A program made the position numbers and the translations under genes. From Candidatus Poseidoniaceae archaeon (GTDB lineage Archaea; Thermoplasmatota; Poseidoniia; Poseidoniales; Poseidoniaceae), in the NCBI GenBank assembly GCA_022451835.1, contig JAKUNX010000047.1:1-11547 (forward strand): a stretch of DNA of 11,547 bases, given 5' to 3'. The notes under the pieces are model-generated. The model was not told where the DNA came from and searched no databases. It worked only from the letters and a program-made list of their open reading frames with translations. Shown in pieces: positions 1-6,736 of the stretch. Position 1 is the stretch's first letter. The number at the start of each line of letters is the position of its first letter.

Positions 1-1283
1 ACAAAATCAAAAGTTGGTAATGCATTCATCAAATCTTGAGTACCTTGTTGATTTCTTAATCCATTAGCTGTCTCACCACCGCCATGAAGCGCCAAAATCT
101 TAGGCCTTGCTGGTGGTTCTGGATTTTCTTTTTGCGAATCTGCGCATCCGACATCATCTACAGCCTCTCCACTTGGGGTGTCTGGGCACTGGTCTAAATT
201 ATCCGAAATACCATCATTATCGCTATCTAATTGAGAGCTAGAACATCCATTAGAATCTACTACTTCGCCTGTGGGTGTATATGGACATAAGTCTAAATCA
301 TTAGTTATTCCATCATTATCTGAATCCTTTTGAGATGATGAACATCCTTGAGAATCTACTAAGTCTCCTTTAGGTGTATCTGGACATATATCTCGATCAT
401 TGTTAATGCCATCTTCATCATCATCAAGTTCGGAATCTGAACACCCGTTTAGGTATACTGGTTCTCCTTGAGGCGTGTCTGAGCATTGATCTACATCATC
501 TAATATTCCATCTAAATCAGAATCCCCAACTGGATCTGGGGGCATAGGGAGATCAACATTTGTGATAACTATAGAGTTTGTAAATAACCCGCAAGTTGAC
601 ACAATCCCACCTTTGGTATTTACTTGGCTAGTGTTAAACTCCATGCTAAATTCGCCTGTTTGTGAATCTATATCTCCAACAACATCCAATAATGGAGATT
701 GGAATAAAGGCTGATAGACAATAGAACATGTGTCAAGATATTCATGGATAACAAATCCACTCAAAGTCCCATTTGGCTCATCAACGCTAATGGGAGGACT
801 CCACAAAAAGGTGATTTTCACATCTTCTTCTTTTGGTTCGATAACCTGGACTTCACTGTAAGAAATTTCGCTAATTAAACCGGCTTCATCGGTTGCTGAA
901 ATTATGGCAATCCATAGCCCAGATTCATTCATTTGTAATTCAACAACCCACTTACCTTCATTGGTAATCTGAATTTCTTCTTGAACTATATTTTCTCCGT
1001 TCGTTAAAGGATTGACTAATTTTATTGAAATAGTGCACGTAGTTGGTGATTCATCATAAATGAATCCACTCAAAATGGTATTTTCACCATCCCATGATTT
1101 GCTAATGTCGGGAACAAAAACTACCGGTTCCCGATTAGTATCAATTGGATCTTGAATTATTTCATCAACAACTTCATTCTCTTCATCTTGAGATTCACCT
1201 GTATTATCGATTACAATTAATAAGCTGCTACCGATTAATAGCGTAACTAAAAAGCCGGATAATATCGCTACCTTTGTGTCCAT
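1..1283 (-). CDS. TSP3-repeat surface protein with C-terminal alpha/beta-hydrolase (FSH1-like) domain, 3'-truncated by window
   Basis: The reading frame is open from the ATG at 1283 to the window edge (427 full codons), so the C-terminus is missing. Residues 5-25 form one hydrophobic segment followed by an acidic stretch, which fits a signal peptide or membrane anchor of an exported protein. Residues about 55-245 are two beta-rich, Ig-like stretches, each with a short 'LSGF' motif (71-74 and 174-177). Residues 253-381 hold four thrombospondin type 3 repeats with DxDxDG-type calcium-binding loops and paired cysteines. After a proline-rich linker, residues 394-427 begin PKILALHGGGE, the first strand and oxyanion-loop pattern of a serine hydrolase such as the FSH1 family. 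The nucleophile and the rest of the catalytic triad lie outside the window. Inferred role: calcium-stabilised, cell-surface or secreted esterase-like enzyme; the substrate is unknown. A TATA box 18-27 bases upstream and no Shine-Dalgarno support this ATG. Confidence 0.82.
   Translation of the reverse strand, partial: MDTKVAILSGFLVTLLIGSSLLIVIDNTGESQDEENEVVDEIIQDPIDTNREPVVFVPDISKSWDGENTILSGFIYDESPTTCTISIKLVNPLTNGENIVQEEIQITNEGKWVVELQMNESGLWIAIISATDEAGLISEISYSEVQVIEPKEEDVKITFLWSPPISVDEPNGTLSGFVIHEYLDTCSIVYQPLFQSPLLDVVGDIDSQTGEFSMEFNTSQVNTKGGIVSTCGLFTNSIVITNVDLPMPPDPVGDSDLDGILDDVDQCSDTPQGEPVYLNGCSDSELDDDEDGINNDRDICPDTPKGDLVDSQGCSSSQKDSDNDGITNDLDLCPYTPTGEVVDSNGCSSSQLDSDNDGISDNLDQCPDTPSGEAVDDVGCADSQKENPEPPARPKILALHGGGETANGLRNQQGTQDLMNALPTFDF
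141..527 (-). repeat. Four tandem TSP3 repeats, exact 99-bp (33-residue) period
   Basis: Within the hydrolase gene, cysteines fall at residues 267/281, 300/314, 333/347 and 366/380: four pairs 14 apart with a constant 33-residue step. The DNA shows the same 99-base period, with the copies of acatcc or close variants beginning at 144, 243, 342 and 441. Each unit has an acidic calcium loop (DSDNDGI and variants) and a CPDTPxGE-like core. The units have diverged in third positions but not in length, so the array is under protein-level constraint rather than a recent DNA expansion. Confidence 0.9.
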
Positions 1284-1300
1284 AACATTATCAAAATAAG

Positions 1301-1310
1301 TTATCTTATA
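1301..1310 (-). promoter_or_regulatory. Archaeal TATA box for the TSP3-hydrolase gene
   Basis: On the minus strand this reads TATAAGATAA and lies 18-27 bases before the ATG at 1283. No purine-rich Shine-Dalgarno lies between it and the ATG. The position predicts transcription starting at or within a few bases of the start codon, meaning a leaderless mRNA. The same ten bases recur at the same distance before the RND gene. Confidence 0.65.
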
Positions 1311-1334
1311 ATGTGTTGGTGTTTTTGGTCACAC

Positions 1335-1787
1335 TTATTGATTTTCAGAATGTTCTTTTTCAGAATATTCTAATGTTGTCAAAATACCAATTAGGAAGCC
1401 TAATGGCGCAACCATCATTCCTAAGACTAAAATTGGTGTTGAAACATACATTGGACGATCGCAAGCCAACATTCGTAACCAGATATATCGCCCTGCGAGT
1501 ACATCAAATGCTAAGAAATGTAACCATCCAAGAATTACAACTTTGTCATCTGAGAAAAATTCAATCACCAAATCTGGAGACGGCATTTGACTTCCAAGTG
1601 TTAGCATAATGTTTGGAATCTCAGGGATTGCAAGAATCGCATACGGGATACATAATGGCAAAACTGCAATCCGAATATCTCCGACGACTTTTTTAGTGAT
1701 TTTATGCCTGGGAGCAAACCACATCAATCCCCATATCGGGCCAATATATATCGAAGATATCCAAAACATCAAAATTTCTATTTCCAT
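1335..1787 (-). CDS. ABA4-like (DUF4281) integral membrane protein
   Basis: A 150-residue protein with about four hydrophobic segments (roughly 5-25, 38-62, 84-106 and 117-137). The pattern GPIWGLMWFAP near the N-terminus, WLHFLAFDVLAGR at 88-100 and APLGFLIGIL at 127-136 match what I know of the ABA4-like/DUF4281 family. In plants the founding member, ABA4, is required for neoxanthin synthesis; family members also occur in cyanobacteria and other bacteria. The conserved His90, Asp95 and Arg100 are present. The gene follows the RND gene by two bases, with a strong AGGAGG seven bases before the ATG, so the two are almost certainly co-transcribed and translationally linked. A carotenoid or other isoprenoid role is possible by family membership, but nothing else in the window tests it. 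Family assignment is fairly sure; function is not. Confidence 0.78.
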   Translation of the reverse strand: MEIEILMFWISSIYIGPIWGLMWFAPRHKITKKVVGDIRIAVLPLCIPYAILAIPEIPNIMLTLGSQMPSPDLVIEFFSDDKVVILGWLHFLAFDVLAGRYIWLRMLACDRPMYVSTPILVLGMMVAPLGFLIGILTTLEYSEKEHSENQ

Positions 1788-1789
1788 AA

Positions 1790-4567
1790 TTATTCCTCCT
1801 CAAGGTATTTCTCTGCATCTCGTCTCAAGAACTTAGAATAAAATGCAGGGAGTAAGATTAGGCTTGATAGTAGAGCCAAAGTAATTGCCACAACGAATGC
1901 TTGGCCGAATAATCGGAGTGGCAGTAATGCAGAGAGATTTAGTACAGCAAATCCGCCAGCAGTACTCAGAGCTGCACCAAACATCGCCCTTCCGGTTGTT
2001 GCAGATGCATTCTCTACCCATTCTAATTGAGTGCCTCGTGGATTATGTTCTACTTCTTCTTCTAACCTTATTGTGAAGTGAACGGCATAATCAACACCTA
2101 GTCCCAGCGATAATGCTCCAATTGTTACTGTTTGTGGATTGATTTGATAACCGGTATAACCCATCAAACCGTAAACCCAGCAAACAACCATCATCAATGG
2201 AATCCAAGAAATAAATCCACGTGCTAAACCTTGTGATATGTCTTTTTGTCTAAACGAATGTATTGATACCAACATCAAAAGTATAACTATCGCAACAATA
2301 GCAGTAGACTGGATTGAAGATGCTGCAACATCTGATGTAGTTTGAGCATTAATTAGGCTACGACCACTGATTCTTAATTCCCCTTCAACGGTAAAATCCT
2401 CTTCAATCTCGGCAAGTAATTGCTCCATACGTTTGGTTAAATCAACAGTTTCTTGCCAGTTAAGAGTATTTGCTTGAAAAGAAATCAAGGTTTGTTGACC
2501 ATTGGAATGAAGTTGAGCACTCGATATATTTCTACCGGTTTCATTTTGTAATAACCAATCGGATAAATCATCCCATGATCCCGAATGCCCTGCTTCTATA
2601 GAATTCATCAATGAATCTAAGGCACCATATTCAGCTCTTGACTCCTCGATTAAATCCCATAAACCAGTCGGAACTCCAGTTAAATCGCCACTTTGAGAGA
2701 GTTTTAATATTGTCATATTCCAAGAAGCCCATCCCTCACTGCTCAACACTTCACCGTCAAAGACCACATATAATGGAGACCTACTACTTTGAAAGTCTTC
2801 AGAAATCATTAGGAAATCTGCAACTACTGGAATATCGGGATCAAATTGTTCGCTTTGTTCAAATCCAACTTCTAACTGTTGAAAACCGATAAACATTGGA
2901 ATCAACAACAATACCGCGATGACTCCTACTTTCATTGGCTGCATTGACAATCGCCCCAGTCCTTTGGCAATAGGGCCAATTTCAATTTTACTCGCCTTGT
3001 CCAATGGTAACTTCTTTGGAGGAATAATCGACATCAATGCTGGCAATGCAGAAATACTGAGTAAATAGATCAAAAACAAACCAATTGCAATAACTGTTCC
3101 AAATACTTGTAAGAATGATAATGCCGATAATCTAAATGATAAAAATCCAATCATATCGGTAAATATTGCAATCAGTAATGCAATAGAGGTGAAAATTGTG
3201 CCTTTCCTAATAGCTATTTTTCGTGCTTCTAAAGAAAAATCTCGCAATGTCGCTTGTGAAGAATCAACTACAGAATTCTTTAATTCTTCTCTCACCCTTA
3301 ACACAACGTGCAAACCATAATCTACACCAATTGCCAATAACAAGACTGGTATTGAATTCATCGCAGCATTAAATACCATGTTGACGCCAAAATATTGCAA
3401 CCATCCAGATAAGCCATAAGTCGCTGCTATAGCAAAAATAGTCAAAACCATAACATAAGCAGTCTCTCTTTTGCTACGGAAATTAAACCACAGAATAATT
3501 GCCAATAGCATAAATGCAGAACCAGTAAGCATACCAATTTCTTTACCGATATTCTCGGTTGATTCAACACCAAATTTTGAAAATGAGAATATTCTTAATT
3601 CATCATCACCTGAATCTTGTTGTAATTCTAACAGCAATAAGTCTGACCAATCATTAATTTTTGCCTCAATTTTACTAAATTCTTTTTCTTCATAACCATG
3701 AACGATTGGATCTGAACTAATTGCTAATGTAGTAATTATTGGGCCCGACATATTCCAAGGATCTTCGCGTGATTCAAATGGCATATTTGCAAGAATTATT
3801 GATCTATAATCGATAACTTGCTGGCCTTTCAACCCATATAAGTCACTAATCATTGCGGTAAGGTTTTCCTCCATTGATACTTTTTGCAAATCACTCTTAT
3901 TGGAATTAAATCCGAACAAGGAATATGTTAGATATATTGTTTCATCGATTTGCTCTGTTAGATTCTCTCTGCTGTCTATTCTTGAAAGCCATTGCTCAGG
4001 ATTCCCTGGCTCCCACTGCATCAACATATCAGCAGAAATTGATGTCAATTTTGGAATTGTATTCGCCTTAGCAACCAAATCTTGTAAAGAATTATTAAAA
4101 TCAACATCGCTACTATTTCGCAATTCTTCGATTGCATTGGTAAGATTTAGTAACCATTCTTGAGAGTTTACTGGATCTTGGATTGTTTGCCATTGAATTA
4201 CGCTGCTAACCATTCCAAAACTAGCTTGTGAGCCGAAAAGAGGATATTGATATTCAATAAAATTAGAGTTGTTTAGCATTGTAGCCTCGGTTAATGCTAG
4301 TTGTTGCCAAGTATTATTCAACAGCAAATCTCCTTGTTCTACATCGTCTATAACTCTCACAAAATCAACAGATGCTTGATATTCATCTTCGATTTGATTT
4401 AGCAAGGCAACGGTATCATTATCTGGAAAAAATCCATCCTCACTGTTGTCGAATTTAAGATACATTCCACCCGAAGATAAAATTATCAAGACCAAAAAAA
4501 CACACGCTAAGACTGTTTTGGGCCGCTCAACACTCTTATCGGTAAGAGCAAAGAACAGATTTCCCAT
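1790..4567 (-). CDS. RND-superfamily membrane protein (HAE3/MMPL-like transporter)
   Basis: A 925-residue protein built as an internal duplication typical of RND proteins. One membrane segment sits at about 17-36, then a large external domain (about 38-343), five membrane segments (345-515), a second-half membrane segment (about 546-562), a second external domain (about 563-750), and five more membrane segments (752-910). The signature GVDYGLH at 414-420 is repeated as GVDYAVH at 824-830, exactly 410 residues later; these carry the membrane-embedded Asp expected for proton coupling in RND transporters. Archaeal members (HAE3/MMPL-like, related to HpnN and sterol-sensing-domain proteins) are presumed to export lipids or hydrophobic compounds, and no substrate is apparent here. 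It leads an operon with the ABA4-like gene. Its TATA box and lack of a Shine-Dalgarno suggest a leaderless mRNA. Length and both signatures are intact. Confidence 0.88.
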   Translation of the reverse strand: MGNLFFALTDKSVERPKTVLACVFLVLIILSSGGMYLKFDNSEDGFFPDNDTVALLNQIEDEYQASVDFVRVIDDVEQGDLLLNNTWQQLALTEATMLNNSNFIEYQYPLFGSQASFGMVSSVIQWQTIQDPVNSQEWLLNLTNAIEELRNSSDVDFNNSLQDLVAKANTIPKLTSISADMLMQWEPGNPEQWLSRIDSRENLTEQIDETIYLTYSLFGFNSNKSDLQKVSMEENLTAMISDLYGLKGQQVIDYRSIILANMPFESREDPWNMSGPIITTLAISSDPIVHGYEEKEFSKIEAKINDWSDLLLLELQQDSGDDELRIFSFSKFGVESTENIGKEIGMLTGSAFMLLAIILWFNFRSKRETAYVMVLTIFAIAATYGLSGWLQYFGVNMVFNAAMNSIPVLLLAIGVDYGLHVVLRVREELKNSVVDSSQATLRDFSLEARKIAIRKGTIFTSIALLIAIFTDMIGFLSFRLSALSFLQVFGTVIAIGLFLIYLLSISALPALMSIIPPKKLPLDKASKIEIGPIAKGLGRLSMQPMKVGVIAVLLLIPMFIGFQQLEVGFEQSEQFDPDIPVVADFLMISEDFQSSRSPLYVVFDGEVLSSEGWASWNMTILKLSQSGDLTGVPTGLWDLIEESRAEYGALDSLMNSIEAGHSGSWDDLSDWLLQNETGRNISSAQLHSNGQQTLISFQANTLNWQETVDLTKRMEQLLAEIEEDFTVEGELRISGRSLINAQTTSDVAASSIQSTAIVAIVILLMLVSIHSFRQKDISQGLARGFISWIPLMMVVCWVYGLMGYTGYQINPQTVTIGALSLGLGVDYAVHFTIRLEEEVEHNPRGTQLEWVENASATTGRAMFGAALSTAGGFAVLNLSALLPLRLFGQAFVVAITLALLSSLILLPAFYSKFLRRDAEKYLEEE
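1795..1800 (-). promoter_or_regulatory. Strong Shine-Dalgarno of the ABA4-like gene, inside the RND 3' end
   Basis: The minus strand reads AGGAGG, seven bases before the ATG at 1787. The same bases encode the terminal glutamates of the RND protein, whose TAA lies between the site and the ATG. This arrangement favours re-initiation or coupled translation. Confidence 0.8.
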
Positions 4568-4584
4568 GATGCCAAGAACATCAT

Positions 4585-4594
4585 TTATCTTATA
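4585..4594 (-). promoter_or_regulatory. Archaeal TATA box for the RND/ABA4-like operon
   Basis: TATAAGATAA on the minus strand, 18-27 bases before the ATG at 4567. It is identical in sequence and spacing to the box before the TSP3-hydrolase gene. The bases between the box and the ATG contain no Shine-Dalgarno, consistent with a leaderless transcript and with a promoter separate from the upstream gene that ends at 4654. Confidence 0.65.
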
Positions 4595-4653
4595 GTGATG
4601 TGGTATTTATCATAACAAAATTATCTAATTATAATGATGTACCAAAACTCGGG

Positions 4654-5349
4654 TTATTCCTCATATGGTTGCCAATCTTCGTCGCCCTCTAGACGATACC
4701 ACCAGTAGCCATCTTCATCTTCAAACCATTCTGTACCATCTTCATCGATTGAATAACCTTCTGGATATTCTTCCTCTGAATTAGGATCTAGCATTCCGGT
4801 CTCTTCAGTTATTTCTTGCTTGACACGCGAAATATCTTCATCTGCATCGGCGAATACCCTGTTGATTGCCCCGATATTTGCCACATGGTCGCCTTCTTGA
4901 ATCGCTTTATCTGAATCTTTAAGGAACTCTTGAGCCATTCTACTCTTGTAATCATCAAACTCGTCTCTTCCAAAACTACCGGTGAATTCATTTCCTTTGG
5001 CTTTCATTAATTGGTCAAGATTTTGACGTTTCTTGCCCTTTATTTCGGGTGCATCAGGCACATCGCCCATGTAAAACGGATCTTCATCTTCATCCAACTT
5101 AGGAAATGTTCGACCTTCGGGATCTGCTTCTTCAATCGATTCGAGAATCAAATCATGTTCCTCTTCGTCAATTTTTTCCTCATCATAGTTTTGTGCAGTA
5201 ATTCTAACCAGTTTTTCTAGATTTTTTGCTAGCATTCTTTCATTCACGCTAGTCTCAACAAGTTTGTCCACCTGCTTCAACAATCGCTCGTAAGGACTGC
5301 CCGCAATAGCGCCGATAAACTTCCCCAAGCCTCGTTTCTTGCGCGCCAT
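4654..5349 (-). CDS. Acidic protein of unknown function with aromatic C-terminal motif
   Basis: I do not recognise a named family. With the chosen start the protein has 231 residues and begins MARKKRGLGKF, a basic patch; the frame stays open to an ATG at 5388, but that would add 13 hydrophobic residues with no support. Residues 20-80 look helical and may be coiled coil. The middle and end are strongly acidic. Residues 199-229 form a compact motif rich in Trp, Tyr, Asp and Glu (EWFEDEDGYWWYRL, then DWQPY), resembling small WW-like aromatic tails I associate with Poseidoniia proteins. There is no signal peptide or clear membrane segment, so it is probably cytoplasmic. It is divergent from the JAMM protease gene, with 89 bases between the chosen starts, and has its own TATA-like sequence near 5373-5379. 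Role unknown; an interaction module binding basic or proline-rich partners is speculation. Confidence 0.75.
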   Translation of the reverse strand: MARKKRGLGKFIGAIAGSPYERLLKQVDKLVETSVNERMLAKNLEKLVRITAQNYDEEKIDEEEHDLILESIEEADPEGRTFPKLDEDEDPFYMGDVPDAPEIKGKKRQNLDQLMKAKGNEFTGSFGRDEFDDYKSRMAQEFLKDSDKAIQEGDHVANIGAINRVFADADEDISRVKQEITEETGMLDPNSEEEYPEGYSIDEDGTEWFEDEDGYWWYRLEGDEDWQPYEE

Positions 5350-5438
5350 ATAGTCAATTAAAAGTCCATGCAATATGAATTTAATCATTAACTACGGGCA
5401 GTTTCTTCAATACTAACCTATTGGCTAGCAGTGATAAG
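5350..5438. promoter_or_regulatory. Divergent intergenic promoter region
   Basis: This 89-base gap separates the chosen starts of the acidic protein (minus) and the JAMM protease (plus). On the minus strand ATTCATATTG at 5371-5380 is a reasonable TATA element about 22-31 bases before the ATG at 5349. On the plus strand no clear TATA box or Shine-Dalgarno precedes the ATG at 5439, so the plus-strand promoter is not resolved. Confidence 0.4.
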
Positions 5439-6191
5439 ATGGTTGAACCGTGGCTTGAAGATATCATGGCGTCTTATAATCAAGATTCTTTTGATGCAAG
5501 AAATTCTTACGCTGCACAATTACACATGCCTGGTGAAATTTTCCAAAATCTCGTTTGGTGGGCATTAAAATCCTTACCAGATGAAATTTTAGTAGGCCTC
5601 GATATTGACTTTAATCAACAACAAAATTCTGAAGTTGACGAATTTTTTGCCAGCACTCAACAAGTTGAAGGATTGTTTCAAGGACAAGGTTATCTAATCA
5701 ACGAAGCGCATATTGTAAATCGAGGAGATTCTTACTCAGTACATCACTTACCCGAAGATTGGACCGATGACATATTCGCACCCTCACGAGGTGCTAGAGC
5801 AGGCAGATTTACTCATTGGTTACATACTCACCCCAATGCTCCAGCGATTCCAAGTGGTGCTGACGCTGATGCTTCACAAGAAACCCCTGGTGTCGACTTG
5901 ATCTTAGGATTGAGATTTTCTCCATCTGGACCTCTACCCTGGTTCGATGATGTTGAAGGCAAACGTAGAATTCTTGGTAAGGAAGCAGTATCAAGTGACA
6001 ATCATGCCTCAAAAAAGAGTCTGTTTCGAAATAAAAACTTACCAGTTATTGGAATTGCACCAAGTGGCCATGTTATCCATGAGGTTCAATTGATAGCTTT
6101 TCACAAATCTGGCCTTGGAGTCAATGTGATATTCACTGACGATGATAAATTACCATATGGCTGGAATCAATTATCTAGCAATAATTCTTGA
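5439..6191 (+). CDS. JAMM/MPN (JAB1-type) zinc metalloprotease, possible desampylase-like isopeptidase
   Basis: A 250-residue protein carrying a complete JAMM signature: His129-Thr-His131, seven residues, Ser139, two residues, Asp142 (HTHPNAPAIPSGAD), which fits HxHx7SxxD exactly. The upstream glutamate that activates water is most likely Glu49 in LPDEILVG, which resembles the P-x-E-x-x-G strand of MPN domains; Glu89 is a second candidate. Known JAMM enzymes (Rpn11, AMSH, archaeal HvJAMM1) cleave isopeptide bonds to ubiquitin or SAMP-like modifiers, so a role in removing ubiquitin-like tags is the main hypothesis. An alternative is cleavage within a cofactor or sulfur-carrier pathway. No ubiquitin-like or E1-like gene is present in the window. 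I chose ATG 5439; TTG 5421 in the same frame would add six residues. No signal peptide is seen, so it is probably cytoplasmic. Confidence 0.8.
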   Translation: MVEPWLEDIMASYNQDSFDARNSYAAQLHMPGEIFQNLVWWALKSLPDEILVGLDIDFNQQQNSEVDEFFASTQQVEGLFQGQGYLINEAHIVNRGDSYSVHHLPEDWTDDIFAPSRGARAGRFTHWLHTHPNAPAIPSGADADASQETPGVDLILGLRFSPSGPLPWFDDVEGKRRILGKEAVSSDNHASKKSLFRNKNLPVIGIAPSGHVIHEVQLIAFHKSGLGVNVIFTDDDKLPYGWNQLSSNNS

Positions 6192-6204
6192 TAGATTCTA
6201 TCAA
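6188..6204. repeat. 17-bp palindrome between convergent genes
   Basis: TTGATAGA-T-TCTATCAA: eight-base perfect arms around one central base. It begins at the JAMM stop codon and ends immediately before the DUF1499 stop codon, filling the 13-base gap between the two convergent genes. It could form a short hairpin in both transcripts, but there is no adjacent poly-T, so a terminator role is uncertain. Confidence 0.6.
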
Positions 6205-6699
6205 TTATTGAACAATTGAATCGTAAATCGTATTGATTCTATCAGGATTTAAACCTAAATCACCCCAACCCAATCGAGATTCGGAATGTATTTCCAGTAA
6301 AGAACCACTATCTGTACCTTGGATTGAAACTACTACATCATCCGGAAACTGCCAGAAATCTGTGATTTCAACAAAATGGACATAATATGTATCCTCGCCA
6401 TTATTTTCGTAAATTAATTCCCAATCATTAGTATCAATATACTGTATTAGATCCTCATACAGTTCTTCTGACGCTTTGTCAATAGATGTCGGATATACCT
6501 CGTTTAACCGGTAATCGTCGCCGCCTCCTAAATGCGCACAATTCCTACTATCTTGCTCACAAGTTGGCATTGAAGAGATTTCAACATCAGGTGCTAACAC
6601 TACTATTCCAATTTGAACTATCAACCATGGTGAAGTAATTAATAATCCCACAAATACGATTTTTATCGTAAAGGAGTATTTACCAAACCTGTTGAACAC
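6205..6699 (-). CDS. DUF1499 family membrane-anchored protein
   Basis: A 164-residue protein with a single hydrophobic segment at about 12-36, followed by a domain with Cys47 and Cys54, a FPDDVVVSI strand at 118-126 and the family-like end SRLGWGDLGLN at 141-151 followed by RI. These match the DUF1499 (PF07386) pattern as I know it; the biochemical function of that family is unknown. The predicted topology places the domain outside the membrane, and Cys47/Cys54 could pair there. The start is GTG at 6699: it is the only start-type codon in frame before residue 44, because a stop lies three codons upstream. A TATA-like sequence at leaderless spacing supports it. It is convergent with the JAMM gene and lies 37 bases downstream of the phosphoglycerate mutase gene. 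Confidence 0.78.
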   Translation of the reverse strand: MFNRFGKYSFTIKIVFVGLLITSPWLIVQIGIVVLAPDVEISSMPTCEQDSRNCAHLGGGDDYRLNEVYPTSIDKASEELYEDLIQYIDTNDWELIYENNGEDTYYVHFVEITDFWQFPDDVVVSIQGTDSGSLLEIHSESRLGWGDLGLNPDRINTIYDSIVQ

Positions 6700-6714
6700 A
6701 AGTTAAACTCAAAG

Positions 6715-6726
6715 TCATAATACAAA
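6715..6726 (-). promoter_or_regulatory. TATA-like element for the DUF1499 gene
   Basis: The minus strand reads TTTGTATTATGA, roughly 16-27 bases before the GTG start at 6699, the same window used by the two clear TATA boxes of the region. The match to a TATA consensus is weaker, so this is a probable but not certain element. Confidence 0.4.
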
Positions 6727-6729
6727 AAA
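6724..6729 (-). terminator. Poly-T run after the phosphoglycerate mutase gene
   Basis: Six consecutive T on the minus strand, starting eight bases after the mutase stop codon. Archaeal termination commonly relies on such U-tracts. It abuts and partly overlaps the TATA-like element of the next gene, which would make a compact terminator-promoter junction. A single short tract is modest evidence. Confidence 0.35.
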
Positions 6730-6736
6730 CAGCGTA

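Noticed and set aside
141..527. CRISPR-like regular repeat
   Set aside because: The 99-base period is a multiple of three, lies in an open frame and encodes TSP3 repeats; there are no unique spacers between identical repeats.
2611..2892. Small plus-strand open frame inside the RND gene
   Set aside because: Antisense shadow of a clearly coding region with no start signals.
5350..5388. Longer N-terminus for the acidic protein from the ATG at 5388
   Set aside because: The extra 13 residues are hydrophobic without forming a proper signal peptide, and the ATG at 5349 begins a typical basic cytoplasmic N-terminus with a TATA-like element at the right distance.
5421..5438. TTG start for the JAMM protease
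   Set aside because: No Shine-Dalgarno precedes it, and an ATG lies six codons later; kept only as an alternative.
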